Translations under genes and position numbers: made by a program
Shown: positions 43,078 through 52,188 of the stretch, one piece after another
Layout of the letters: every line of letters starts with the position of its first letter
Position numbering within the stretch: the first letter of the stretch is position 1
From: Bacteroidota bacterium
GTDB taxonomy: Bacteria; Bacteroidota; Bacteroidia; JACPRZ01
Assembly: GCA_016193485.1 (NCBI GenBank)
Contig: JACPRZ010000012.1
Span: 97,109 to 161,108, forward strand
Direction: 5' to 3'
DNA length: 64,000 bases
The notes under the pieces: model-generated
Told to the model about the DNA's origin: nothing
The model's input: only the letters and a program-made list of their open reading frames with translations
The model's database searches: none

Positions 43078-43824
43078 TCATTTCTTTTTTGCTAAAATAT
43101 GATAACCGAAACAAAGTAACTCCGAAGATATTTGATCATTGCGGGAAAAATTATCCAGCATTTTCAAAATATTATTTAATGTTTTTTTTTCACTTCCGGA
43201 CAATCTTTTTAAACTATATTTTTCAGCTATAGAAGGCAACCTTCTTATCTCTTGAGCAATATACTCAAAATAGTTCCCATTAGGTGTGGCCTCTATAATT
43301 TCAAAATCATTTAATTTCAACGCATTTTCATAAAAATATTTATTAAAACCGCTATAAAAGTGATAGGGGGCAAAATGAGTAAGACTGCAAAAAGGAGCGG
43401 TAATAATTATGTACCCGTTTTTTTTTAGCAAGCGCGAAAATTCCCTTACAGCATCAATAGGATTTATTATATGTTCAAAAACTTCTGTACACATGATTGC
43501 ATCAAAAGATGAATCTGCTTCCGGAATGGAAGCGATATCAGAAACGATGTCTAAAGCCCCGTAGTCCCATTTATCCATTTGCAAACCTTCAGGCAATTCT
43601 TCAGGCTTATACTGGGCAAAATCCTGTGAAACATAATTCAAATGAGTGCACAATTTCTTAAATTGTTGTTCTCCTGCACCTGCGTCTAATATCCTAAGGC
43701 CTTGTGGAATTTTTTTTAACGTATTCTCAAGCCAAGCTATACGCGTACTTTCATTATAGGTGCCAACTTTATTAATGCTAACTTCTGAAATACCTAATAT
43801 TTTCTTAATTACTTTTTTAATCAT
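43078..43824 (-). CDS. Class I SAM-dependent methyltransferase
   Basis: The 248-residue protein has motif I LRILDAGAGEQQFKKLC, DYGALDIVSDIASIPEADSS, the post-I DAIMCTEVFEHIINPIDAVR and KKNGYIIITAPFCSLTHFAP, the usual order of Methyltransf_11-type enzymes. The target could be a sugar hydroxyl, an amino sugar or a lipid carrier. It lies 6 bp after the putative GT gene on the same strand. The sequence is distinctly AT-rich compared with flanking genes, which supports separate acquisition. Confidence 0.85.
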   Translation of the reverse strand: MIKKVIKKILGISEVSINKVGTYNESTRIAWLENTLKKIPQGLRILDAGAGEQQFKKLCTHLNYVSQDFAQYKPEELPEGLQMDKWDYGALDIVSDIASIPEADSSFDAIMCTEVFEHIINPIDAVREFSRLLKKNGYIIITAPFCSLTHFAPYHFYSGFNKYFYENALKLNDFEIIEATPNGNYFEYIAQEIRRLPSIAEKYSLKRLSGSEKKTLNNILKMLDNFSRNDQISSELLCFGYHILAKKK

Positions 43825-43830
43825 TGCAAA

Positions 43831-44982
43831 TCATGTATTAATTTTAAAACCTAATTGAACTAAAATCGAACTTATATATCTATCAAAATCATACAATCTA
43901 CTTACTAAATCAAATGCCGCTTGTGCATACTGTTCCCTATTAGCATTAATTGTTTCTAATGCAATTCGTATATATTCCGGTGAATAGTTTTCTATATATA
44001 TAAAGGGTGGTTTTTTTGTTATGTCTTCATTAATATTAGTCAATATGGCTAATCCACTTTTCAAATACGAAGCTATTTTTCCGGAAGAGGTAATCAAATT
44101 TTCAAAATTACTACTATTGCCAATATTATTGTAAAAAGCCAAACCAACATGTTTATCTGCCAAAAGATTCAGATGTTCCGCATCAGAATAAAAACATTCA
44201 TCAATCGTACATCCGGAAATAGATAGAATTATTTCATGGAGTTCAGCCAAATATTTTTCAGTTGCTATGGAATGACCTTGTAATACTAAATCACACATAT
44301 TAAATGATCCCGACAATTTATATCCATATAAAAACTCTCGCAAACCAGACCACTCGGCAAAATATCCTGAATATATAATCTGAATCCTGTTTTGAAGTCC
44401 TTTCCGGCTGATAACTTTTTCTTGACGCTGAGAAACCGGTAAAAAATTAAATACCAAGTTTTTTTCTAAATAATTTGATACGTCTTCTGCTCTTTCTTTA
44501 TTCTGAATAATTCGCATCTTACAACTTTCTAATAGAGCATAAATATGAGATTTTTTTAAAGTAGAAATTTTCATGAAATCAATACCTTCAAATGAAAGAA
44601 AAACTACTTTTTTTAAATCAAAACCCACATCATATAAACATAATAACGATAAAAAATCAACTGCAAAAATTAAATCATATCTCCGAATTTTATTTTTAAT
44701 AAAATATTTGAACGAATTAATCTGTGATAATTGTAAAATATTTTTATAAAAAAAACTACGTAAAGGATAATGATCCGAAAGGCTAAAAATATTTGCACCT
44801 TTGACCTTTACCAGTTTATCTCTATATATATTTTCAACAAATACATCTATTTTTAAATGAAATTTATCATAAAAAAAAGTACAAATATTTTTTAAAACAG
44901 GAGATAATTCAAAACAATAGTAATAACAAACAATAGATATTTTTTTAACAGATATAATAGATTGTTCATTAGGATTTTTCAC
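43831..44982 (-). CDS. Putative glycosyltransferase (GT-B-like), AT-rich
   Basis: The 383-residue protein has weak GT-B features: the opening KKISIVCYYYCFELSPVLKN, the middle QIIYSGYFAEWSGLREFLYG (donor-domain start) and CDLVLQGHSIATEKYLAEL. The C-terminal LNLLADKHVGLAFYNNIGNS then SSGKIASYLKSGLAILTN corresponds to the donor-site region of GT4-like enzymes. No canonical E-x7-E is visible. Base composition and codon choice (many TTA, ATA, AAA) differ from neighbours. It is probably a sugar transferase that arrived with the adjacent methyltransferase. Confidence 0.6.
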   Translation of the reverse strand: MKNPNEQSIISVKKISIVCYYYCFELSPVLKNICTFFYDKFHLKIDVFVENIYRDKLVKVKGANIFSLSDHYPLRSFFYKNILQLSQINSFKYFIKNKIRRYDLIFAVDFLSLLCLYDVGFDLKKVVFLSFEGIDFMKISTLKKSHIYALLESCKMRIIQNKERAEDVSNYLEKNLVFNFLPVSQRQEKVISRKGLQNRIQIIYSGYFAEWSGLREFLYGYKLSGSFNMCDLVLQGHSIATEKYLAELHEIILSISGCTIDECFYSDAEHLNLLADKHVGLAFYNNIGNSSNFENLITSSGKIASYLKSGLAILTNINEDITKKPPFIYIENYSPEYIRIALETINANREQYAQAAFDLVSRLYDFDRYISSILVQLGFKINT

Positions 44983-45130
44983 TTCATCAAAAAAATAAAG
45001 TATATTAATTGTAGTTCCTGCAAAATTCCGATATTCAAATTTTACTGACTAATGAAAAAATATTAAGAATTCAGAAATGATTCATTAGATAAAATATTCA
45101 TTGAAACAAATATTGTACAAATAATTATTT

Positions 45131-45319
45131 TTATCTATCTAAGGTAGCTGATCCATTTGCTACAGCAATGCCGTGATTTCGTTGCTCATGAGCCGAAAAT
45201 TTTTTTTCAAACACTGAAATGAAAGACCCTTCCCTTGAAATCCAGCCGGAATCAATACATTCGGCAAGGTATTTTTTTTCATTGCCGTTCAGAAGCGGCT
45301 CATTAACGGGTATAAACAT
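45131..45319 (-). pseudogene. Truncated DegT-family aminotransferase (5' fragment)
   Basis: The frame encodes 62 residues, FIPVNEPLLNGNEKKYLAEC to NGSATLDR-stop, equivalent to the first 63 or so residues of the complete gene at 39286-40404. The protein breaks off after ATLD, where full members continue AAVLALG; the following bases are AT-rich and unrelated. The first 21 codons are nearly identical in DNA to the intact copy, but the next 40 are much less similar. It is the older border of the AT-rich island: an aminotransferase gene cut when foreign DNA arrived. Confidence 0.85.
45255..45317. repeat. Direct repeat copy 2 (61/63 bp), right border of AT-rich island
   Basis: This block matches 40334-40396 at 61 of 63 bases, in the same orientation, 4.9 kb away. 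It is the 5' end of the truncated aminotransferase gene. Sequence identity drops sharply outside the block, which suggests past recombination or gene conversion limited to it. Confidence 0.7.
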
Positions 45320-45356
45320 ACCGGTGAATTTTTATTAAATAATTGCTATTAGCATT

Positions 45357-46547
45357 TTATAAATCCATTGCAGGAATAATTCCGGTTTCGTAAGAAAACA
45401 TTCCGGATGTTACATAGAATTCTTTTATTCCTATGGAACCGGCCGTTTTTGCAAGATTAAAATAATCCCTGGCGGACGCTTTACTTTTCACCTCAAGGGC
45501 AATTTTTTTTTCGGGTAAAATAAAATCAATTTCGGGACCGCTTCGCCTTTGGTAATAATTTAACTTGCCATACTTTCTAAGATTAAGAAAGACAGAGTTT
45601 TCAAGCAAACTGCCTTCCGGAATTTTTGCTAGGTGTGTTAAAAATCCGGTATCGCACAGATAGACCTTTTTAGCTCCGCTTACTTCTTTATCTGCATTAT
45701 TAGAGAATGGGGAAAGCAGAAAAATAAAATAAGTGCCCTCTAAAAAGGCAATATAAGAATAAATGGTTTCACGGGTAACTCCCAACTCTGAAGATAACTT
45801 TGTAAAATCCAGTTTTGAACCTGTGCGTTGCATCAGGAGGATAAGCATATCACGGAAAACGGTTATTTTTTTGAAATCAGCCAACGCTCTTACTTCCTTT
45901 TCAAAATAGGAGTTAAAAATATCATTCAGGTATATTTTTTTTTGCTCATTGTTATCGGCAAGCGCAACCTGCGGGAAACCGCCATACGTAAGATATTCAT
46001 CATAAAACTTTTTCAGTTTTTCACATTTAATGAAGTTTTTATTTTGTTCTTTTTGCATAAAATCCGATTCAATAGAAGTTTCATGCTCCACATTTTTAAA
46101 GGTTAAAAATTCATCAAAATCAAGCGGGAAGAGTTCAAATATCACCTTTCTTCCGGCCAAACTCTCCGGGAAAAGGTTTTTGAGATAGAAACTGCTTGAA
46201 CCGGTAACAAAAAATTTAATATTATGGTGATCATAAAGATATTTTAATGCGTTTACTATTTCCGGTTTTACCTGAATTTCGTCTAAAAATATATATGACT
46301 TTTCATTTTGGTTGATTCCGTAGGGTTTAAGATTATTAAGAATGTTGTTAAAGTCGGTTTCTTCAAAAATCTTTTGTTCCAGTATATTTTCAAGGTCAAG
46401 GAATACTTTGTTTTTACCTGGAATTAAGTCGTATATCATTCGCAACAGGGTGGTCTTTCCTACCCTGCGCATACCGGTAATCACAATAATTTCTTTAGTA
46501 TTAATTTGTGAATCAATATGTTTTAAGATAGTCCTTCTGTATTGCAT
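45357..46547 (-). CDS. AAA-type ATPase with C-terminal DUF4143-like domain
   Basis: ATG 46547 gives 396 residues starting MQYRRTILKHIDSQINTK. Walker A is GMRRVGKTTLL and Walker B is YIFLDEIQV. The segment FVTGSSSFYLKNLFPESLAG is typical of the ATPase/DUF4143 family. A winged-helix-like part (KLDFTKLSSELGVTRETIYS) and a C-terminal nuclease-like fold (RRSGPEIDFILPEKKIALEV) follow. These proteins are widespread, often mobile and of unknown function. A longer start at 46613 would add 22 residues. It interrupts the glycan gene order and has lower GC, so it is probably a later arrival. Confidence 0.85.
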   Translation of the reverse strand: MQYRRTILKHIDSQINTKEIIVITGMRRVGKTTLLRMIYDLIPGKNKVFLDLENILEQKIFEETDFNNILNNLKPYGINQNEKSYIFLDEIQVKPEIVNALKYLYDHHNIKFFVTGSSSFYLKNLFPESLAGRKVIFELFPLDFDEFLTFKNVEHETSIESDFMQKEQNKNFIKCEKLKKFYDEYLTYGGFPQVALADNNEQKKIYLNDIFNSYFEKEVRALADFKKITVFRDMLILLMQRTGSKLDFTKLSSELGVTRETIYSYIAFLEGTYFIFLLSPFSNNADKEVSGAKKVYLCDTGFLTHLAKIPEGSLLENSVFLNLRKYGKLNYYQRRSGPEIDFILPEKKIALEVKSKASARDYFNLAKTAGSIGIKEFYVTSGMFSYETGIIPAMDL

Positions 46548-46649
46548 GGTGTAAATATACAAATTTGTATCAAATATGTAGGGTATTAACAGACAATTCC
46601 GCGTTGTTATCAATAATTTGTTCGGACAATGTGAAAAAAATCACATACG

Positions 46650-47078
46650 TCATTCAAAATTCAACTTATCCGGGTCAATAGGGGGGAAGCGTGTTTTTTC
46701 GCCATCGCCTGCATAGGGACCCTGCTTAACTTCTATCATTTCGGTTGGTTCCAGCATTTCAAAGCCATGGCCTCCATGGGCAAGGAGGATGACATCGCCC
46801 TTCTTAAGGATCCTGCTCCGCAGATATTTTTTTTCATCGTCATAGAAGTCAACCCGTACTTTGCCGCTTTTGATGAAAAGTACTTCCTGTGTATAGGTAA
46901 TTTCACGCGGCAGGGGGGTATGGACATGGGGTTCAATTTTATATCCTTCAGGGCGGTTCATATAGGCGAGTTGCTGAGAGAAATTATCGGGGGTGAAAAA
47001 TTCAATACCCGGTTTTAAAAAATCACGCGGGATGATAATGGCGAGGATTTTCCCATTATGAATTATGCGGTGAATCAT
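46650..47078 (-). CDS. Cupin-fold protein, WxcM/FdtA-like
   Basis: ATG 47078 gives 142 residues. The cupin core includes EGYKIEPHVHTPLPREITYT (metal-ligand His-x-His and Glu), LFIKSGKVRVDFYDD and KKGDVILLAHGGHGFEML. In glycan loci such cupins can act as sugar ketoisomerases or epimerases (for example FdtA-like), but this one lacks a full match and may only bind metal. Its ATG overlaps the stop of the preceding GT2 gene by 4 bp. A longer form from 47126 would add 16 residues inside the GT2 gene. Confidence 0.7.
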   Translation of the reverse strand: MIHRIIHNGKILAIIIPRDFLKPGIEFFTPDNFSQQLAYMNRPEGYKIEPHVHTPLPREITYTQEVLFIKSGKVRVDFYDDEKKYLRSRILKKGDVILLAHGGHGFEMLEPTEMIEVKQGPYAGDGEKTRFPPIDPDKLNFE

Positions 47079-48196
47079 TGAATAAACCTTCTTTTGATAT
47101 AAGCAAGAAACTTCAACAGACGGCAAAAGTATGATTTTCGGAATTCAATGACCGAATGATAGCGCAGAAGTATTGCCAATTTGTATTCTTTGATATTAAT
47201 TAATCCGGTTTTTGGAACATTCCTTAATAGTACACCTGCTTCCCGCCACAGACCGAAATAAAGGAACTTATCAATGAAATATAACAAAACCCTTATGTAA
47301 TCCTGAACCGGAATATCCTGTTGGGTAGTTATATTGATTTGCCGGAAAACCTGCTGAAGTTGTACAGAAAAGGTGCGATTCTTTCTGTTTAATTTTTCTT
47401 TCAATGCATTCAAAAGAGCGATCCTAAAATCCATCCAATTGTAATATTTCTTTTCATTTTTTGACTCCAGATATTTCCTCACATGAATATAATAAGGCAA
47501 ATCCCTGATTTCCTGCCGGAGATGCAATAATTTATTGTGAGAATAATCCGAATGTAAGCCGGACAGATTGGTTCCGTGAATCCGGTACCTGTACAGAGGT
47601 TTGGAGGAAAAGAATATTTTATTTTCATGTGAAGCGAGGAGGGGTATCCACCAGTCCTCATGGGGAAGGGTTTCAGGCATGGGGAAGATGGTTTCGGCAA
47701 TTTTTCTTTTCATTAAGATGCTGCCTACTCCTGAAGGGGTCAGCAGCATGGATTCAAAAGAAATTTCGGAATCATGAAATTTTTCCAGCCAGTTTTCCTT
47801 TACAATATCGTTCTCATTGTTGATTTGTTTAAGGTTGCAGTAGGTCAGGTCATACGTATTCATGTATTTTAACTGTTCTTCAATCCGGTTGGGTTCGTTC
47901 ACATCATCGGCTCCAACGATTGCAATATATTCACCCGATGCGCAAGCAAATGAATTATTAAAAGCCGCGATTTTTTTCCTGTTCATTTCAAAGCGGAACA
48001 GTTTAACCTTCGGGTTGCCGGAATAATTTTCGTTGAGGCTATTAAATGTACCATCGGAAGAACCATCATCCGTTATTACCACTTCAATACTGGAATAGGA
48101 TTGGCGCAGGCAGGATTCAACACAATCCAGGATATACTTCCGGCAATTGTAAGCAGCGATAATGAAAGAAACCAAATCTTTTTGGACGGTTATCAT
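47075..48196 (-). CDS. Family 2 glycosyltransferase
   Basis: The 373-residue protein begins LVSFIIAAYNCRKYILDCVE and has VVITDDGSSDGTFNSL, IAIVGADDVNEPNRI (acidic pair) and LTPSGVGSILMKRKIA. The C-terminal half is helical and basic (RLLKFLAYIKRRF). GT2 enzymes with this layout make O-antigen or capsule linkages in the cytoplasm. ATGA overlaps on both sides (deacetylase upstream, cupin downstream) place it in one tightly coupled operon. Confidence 0.87.
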   Translation of the reverse strand: MITVQKDLVSFIIAAYNCRKYILDCVESCLRQSYSSIEVVITDDGSSDGTFNSLNENYSGNPKVKLFRFEMNRKKIAAFNNSFACASGEYIAIVGADDVNEPNRIEEQLKYMNTYDLTYCNLKQINNENDIVKENWLEKFHDSEISFESMLLTPSGVGSILMKRKIAETIFPMPETLPHEDWWIPLLASHENKIFFSSKPLYRYRIHGTNLSGLHSDYSHNKLLHLRQEIRDLPYYIHVRKYLESKNEKKYYNWMDFRIALLNALKEKLNRKNRTFSVQLQQVFRQINITTQQDIPVQDYIRVLLYFIDKFLYFGLWREAGVLLRNVPKTGLINIKEYKLAILLRYHSVIEFRKSYFCRLLKFLAYIKRRFIQ

Positions 48197-49251
48197 TGTT
48201 TCAGCGTATGAAGCAGTTCCTGCATAAGTTGGGAGTATTGTTTTTCACGCCACCATTTTACCAGGTCAATAGCGGATGTCATCCAGCCGTTTTTATTATA
48301 AACATATTTCAGAATTGATTCATAAAATTCACCCATTTCGCCTGTTACATAATTATTGTGCCAGAGAAAAGTCAAGACACCTCTGCAGGATTCAACTTCA
48401 TCAATTAAACGGCAACATTGCTCCAGGGCATCCCTGTAAGAGAAGCGCATATAATGAAACAAAGAGACATCCATAATAACGAGGGGCAGTTCGAGGAGAT
48501 CAAAAAAATTACCGGTTTTGACATTGAAAGGGCTAAAAGGATAACACATGCCGTTCCTGAATCCAATATGGTCGGCAAAACCGAACGTTGTATCGTACAC
48601 AAAACCGGCAGAGGCAAGGTGTGACCAGGTTTCAGGAATGCTGAATCGCAAAAAGTGGTTTCTATACCCGGCAATTTTTGTTTTCGCTATTTCCTGCAGG
48701 GTATTTTTCTCCCGGATCATTCCGGACAGGTTACGGTACGCCTCGTGGCTGCCATGCAATCCTATTTCACAGCCCGAATTCACCAGCAGGGGAAAAAGAT
48801 ACTTGATCTGTTCAAGTTCATAATTAAAATCCTTTTCATTTTTCTTCAATGCGAGAAAAAAATAGGTGGCTGTTGCGTTATACTTTTTATCAAGTGAAAT
48901 CATTTTTTCCAGTCTCCAGTCAGGATTGAGTTGAACCGGTTCTTTAATGCCGAGTATTTTTTTAGCAGTATGCCTGACTTTGTTTTCAAATGAGTGAGGA
49001 ACATACCTATAGTTCGGGTCATATTTTGCAAGCAGGTCAACGTCATGGGTCAGGCAGACGGCAAACTTCCGGTTACCCGGATAAGTTGGCTGAAACCCGC
49101 TTTTGTGCAGATATTTTGATACTACAGGATACAGGAGTTCTTTATTGGAAGTAAATTTTGAACTTACCCGACCGTATTCATCCTTTTCGGCAGCAGAATA
49201 TTCGGATTTTGCAGTAAATACATCCCATAATATATTTTTTTCGTCATTCAT
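48193..49251 (-). CDS. Polysaccharide deacetylase-like protein (NodB homology)
   Basis: ATG 49251 gives 352 residues. The NodB-type metal site starts with KFAVCLTHDVDLLAKYD (Asp pair), followed by TATYFFLALKKN and CEIGLHGSHEAYR (His-x3-His), and GYRNHFLRFS supplies the later Arg. It should remove N-acetyl or other acyl groups from a glycan or lipid-linked sugar. The 80 residues before the catalytic domain are not typical. It overlaps the upstream methyltransferase gene by 8 bp (ATGAATGA) and the downstream GT2 gene by 4 bp. Confidence 0.82.
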   Translation of the reverse strand: MNDEKNILWDVFTAKSEYSAAEKDEYGRVSSKFTSNKELLYPVVSKYLHKSGFQPTYPGNRKFAVCLTHDVDLLAKYDPNYRYVPHSFENKVRHTAKKILGIKEPVQLNPDWRLEKMISLDKKYNATATYFFLALKKNEKDFNYELEQIKYLFPLLVNSGCEIGLHGSHEAYRNLSGMIREKNTLQEIAKTKIAGYRNHFLRFSIPETWSHLASAGFVYDTTFGFADHIGFRNGMCYPFSPFNVKTGNFFDLLELPLVIMDVSLFHYMRFSYRDALEQCCRLIDEVESCRGVLTFLWHNNYVTGEMGEFYESILKYVYNKNGWMTSAIDLVKWWREKQYSQLMQELLHTLKQ

Positions 49252-49972
49252 TTTTTTTGTAAACATGGTACGTAGAAAGGCCATGGCCATACGGATTTGT
49301 AAAATTACCGATCAACGATAAACCCGCCCCTGCAAAATAATCTTTAACCGCATGGGCTGATAGCACCACAGGATAGCGCTCCTTAAAGGATAACCATTTA
49401 TTAATGGATTCCTTGTCAAAGGTCTCGGATGAAAAAAAGTCAAAGACAATGATCCCGTCTTTTTTTGTAACCCGCATCATTTCATTAAAATATTCAAATG
49501 AATGAAGAAACGGCAGATAAACAAATAAACCATGTGCTTGTACCAGGTCAAATTCATCATCTTCCTCGAAGGATAGGGTTCTGCCATCGGCCTGCCTTGC
49601 AATAATGGAATAATTTTGCCCAAGCCACTCTGACCAGTCCTCATCGGTTTCATAAATGACATATTTTTTGGGAGAATACCTTTTTATTATTTTATCGAGG
49701 TAACGACCGGTTCCCGGCCCTATTTCCAGGATATTATCAAGGGAGGCAGGATTTACAATCCTTGAGATGTTATCGATTATTTTTTGGGTTGCGCCAACCT
49801 GGTTCCACATTTTTTCAACATAGTCACCGACTGACAGGTTATTTTTCCGGGCATTCCACAACGTTTCCCGGCAATCTATATAAGTTCCTTTTTTCTTTTC
49901 ACCGCCACGATCCATTTTTACCATACGGTAACCCGCTTTACCGATAATCCTGTTGATTAAAGTGCCTATCAT
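49244..49972 (-). CDS. Class I SAM-dependent methyltransferase
   Basis: The 242-residue protein has motif I LDNILEIGPGTGRYLDKIIK, the acidic YVIYETDEDWSEWLGQ, EFDLVQAHGLFVYLPFLHSF and TKKDGIIVFDFFSSETFDKE. An N-terminal segment of about 90 residues (WNARKNNLSVGDYVEKMWNQ) precedes the fold. It probably methylates a sugar in the glycan. Only 27 bp separate it from the FkbM-type gene upstream; the 3' end overlaps the deacetylase gene. Confidence 0.85.
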   Translation of the reverse strand: MIGTLINRIIGKAGYRMVKMDRGGEKKKGTYIDCRETLWNARKNNLSVGDYVEKMWNQVGATQKIIDNISRIVNPASLDNILEIGPGTGRYLDKIIKRYSPKKYVIYETDEDWSEWLGQNYSIIARQADGRTLSFEEDDEFDLVQAHGLFVYLPFLHSFEYFNEMMRVTKKDGIIVFDFFSSETFDKESINKWLSFKERYPVVLSAHAVKDYFAGAGLSLIGNFTNPYGHGLSTYHVYKKNE

Positions 49973-49999
49973 AAATTTAAGGGTAATAAATTTTCAGAG

Positions 50000-50980
50000 T
50001 TATTTATCAAACCAGGCATAAATGGCTTTCTGATCAACAACAACCCATTTATATCCCTTACCGGTGAGGATCGCGGTAATTTTTTTCCAAAGTTGAATTC
50101 CGTCTCTTTTATAGATCCCCACAACAGCCAACCTGGGTTTATGCTTCTCAAGTGTTTTTGACATCCCCTCAAGCGCTTCCGGTTCTGCGGCATTTATGGT
50201 TACTCTTATAAAAGAAACCCTGTCAATATCCAGGTCAGCCAAAATATTATCAAGGGTATCACTGGTTACATCAATTTTATCGCCTGCCGGGATCATATCC
50301 TGAATGATACTATTTTCCTGGTATGTTTTTTTATAGAAGGAAATTTTCCCTCTCTTGTTCCACACCGCTTTATGCACAATGGTCACATTATTTATATTAT
50401 TTTCTTTAATATTTTTTTCCAGCAGTTGTACACATTCGGGGTCTGCTTCGACAGCAATAATCCTGCCCGAATTTTTAACCAGTTCGGAAATCTTTATTGC
50501 CCCATATCCGATATAAGGACCCACATCAATAAAAATATCCCCTTCCTTTATGGTAAATAAGGTATAAAGGGTTTGCTTCTGGCGATTTGAAATTCGTGGA
50601 AAATAGGTATTCAGGTCAAAGGAATTATCGAGAAAAACACCGCCCCTTAACAAGAGGTACCTGCTGGTTTTACCGGGTATCATATGCGGATAAAGATACC
50701 GGTAAACAATATCAATGGCAACCAACATGGCGTTCTCTTCAATCTTTGCCTTATATTCTGAAGGCAGGTATTGATATAGTTTTTTGTAATTCCATTCATT
50801 TGAAACGGGCAGAAATCCATAAAACGTATAGCCATTCTCCAATTCAATCCATGGAAGTTTATCTTCGGATATGCCGGATGCTTTTATGGGCAGTTTTTTT
50901 ATCTCGCGAACAAGCAACTTTTCCAGCAATGAATTTTTGATACTTTCCCGGATTGTCTTATATTTAGCCGCTAAAGTCAT
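50000..50980 (-). CDS. FkbM-family methyltransferase
   Basis: The 326-residue protein has the FkbM layout. An N-terminal helical region (about 1-115) is followed by YLLLRGGVFLDNSFDLNTYF and motif I DIFIDVGPYIGYGAIKISEL, then IIAVEADPECVQLLEKNIKE, IVHKAVWNKRGKISFYKKTY and VSFIRVTINAAEPEALEGM. FkbM enzymes O-methylate hydroxyls, in glycan loci typically on sugars. The usual motif VKIDVEGxE is altered here to VTINAAEPE, which removes the catalytic-region Asp; this may reduce or change activity. Confidence 0.82.
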   Translation of the reverse strand: MTLAAKYKTIRESIKNSLLEKLLVREIKKLPIKASGISEDKLPWIELENGYTFYGFLPVSNEWNYKKLYQYLPSEYKAKIEENAMLVAIDIVYRYLYPHMIPGKTSRYLLLRGGVFLDNSFDLNTYFPRISNRQKQTLYTLFTIKEGDIFIDVGPYIGYGAIKISELVKNSGRIIAVEADPECVQLLEKNIKENNINNVTIVHKAVWNKRGKISFYKKTYQENSIIQDMIPAGDKIDVTSDTLDNILADLDIDRVSFIRVTINAAEPEALEGMSKTLEKHKPRLAVVGIYKRDGIQLWKKITAILTGKGYKWVVVDQKAIYAWFDK

Positions 50981-51012
50981 TAAATCGGTTTTTAAGATAT
51001 CAGGTACAGATA

Positions 51013-52188
51013 TTATTCAATAAGTGATTTATATACCGGTAAAATATCGTTTGAATTTTTTGCGGATTCATAGTTTTGCATCACATGGCTTCTTGCTTCC
51101 CCTGCAAATTTCTGATAATTTTCGTTGTTCATCCGGTAAAAGGCACAAATATATTCCGATAATTCTTCAACGTTTTTCTCCTGGGCAAGGAAACCTGTGC
51201 AACCATGGATCACTTCCGAAGGAATATCGCAGTGTCGGGTAGAGATAACCGGCATTCCTGTTGCCTGCGCATCAAGCAAAACGACCGGAGCTCCCCCTTC
51301 GCAATCCATGTCTCCGGCATACCTGCTCGGATGAATAAAAACATGGAAATCCTTTAAGAAACCATGTAACCGATAATAATCAAATTTTACACCCTCCTGA
51401 AATTCAATAAAATTCATTCTGCCTTTCAGGAAAATACTGTTGTGAATATATTCGAGGATTTGTTGCTTGTATGGTTCATCTCCGTAGCCGGCAAGGGTTA
51501 ATTCGATACCAGGACACTTTGGTAATGCTTTTTCAAATGCCTTCAGGGTATCCAACTGTCCTTTTTTTTCCCGGAAAGCGGCTACCTGCACCAATTTGAG
51601 TTCCCCGGATTTTTTATTTCTTTTAAAAAAAGGAATTGAGTTTGAATCCACGCCTAATTTTACCACGTGGATTTTCTCCCGCGGGCAACCGATTTTTGAC
51701 AAAATACCGGCTCCGTGATTTCCTTCACAGATGAAAGCGTCCGCTTCTTTAAAAAGCATTTGGTACCGTTCTTTAAATTCAGGTTGGGAATTGGGCAGGG
51801 ATTCATAATCAAAACCGTAAAAGGAAATTACATAAGGAATTCTTAATTTTTTGGCCAGGGGAAGATATTCCCAACCCATGTGGGCAAAATGAGCATGGAG
51901 AATATTAATCCGGTGAATCCGTGCCACATCTTTCAGGTATCGCTGATAGGGATAATGGGTTCTGATGCGGTCAAGAATTTTATTGGATAATCTCAAAACC
52001 GGTGCCGGTCCTCCGGAAAGATATTGGAATGGATATTTAAAATAGGTGAAATCAGGATTTAAAAATGCGTTTTTCAGGAAATTTTCCGCTGCAATATGGA
52101 TTTTTACACTACTTGTTCCGGTTAATAACCGGTAGATCCAGTTTTCACTGGGGTAGAGATAAGCCCAAAAGCAGTGTAATATTTTCAT
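51013..52188 (-). CDS. Family 4 glycosyltransferase (GT-B)
   Basis: The 391-residue protein has INILHAHFAHMGWEYLPLAK and VISFYGFDYESLPNSQPEF in the acceptor domain. The donor domain has LVQVAAFREKKGQLDTLKAF, TLAGYGDEPYKQQIL, FLKGRMNFIEFQEGV and the E-x7-E-like DCEGGAPVVLLDAQATGMPV. The layout is that of the colanic-acid-type GT4 WcaL/AmsK group. It overlaps the sulfotransferase gene by 4 bp (ATGA), so both are expressed together. Confidence 0.87.
   Translation of the reverse strand: MKILHCFWAYLYPSENWIYRLLTGTSSVKIHIAAENFLKNAFLNPDFTYFKYPFQYLSGGPAPVLRLSNKILDRIRTHYPYQRYLKDVARIHRINILHAHFAHMGWEYLPLAKKLRIPYVISFYGFDYESLPNSQPEFKERYQMLFKEADAFICEGNHGAGILSKIGCPREKIHVVKLGVDSNSIPFFKRNKKSGELKLVQVAAFREKKGQLDTLKAFEKALPKCPGIELTLAGYGDEPYKQQILEYIHNSIFLKGRMNFIEFQEGVKFDYYRLHGFLKDFHVFIHPSRYAGDMDCEGGAPVVLLDAQATGMPVISTRHCDIPSEVIHGCTGFLAQEKNVEELSEYICAFYRMNNENYQKFAGEARSHVMQNYESAKNSNDILPVYKSLIE

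Noticed and set aside
45357-46547. Defence-system ATPase
   Set aside because: The domain pair is widespread and of unknown function; no nuclease, modification or known defence partner is adjacent.
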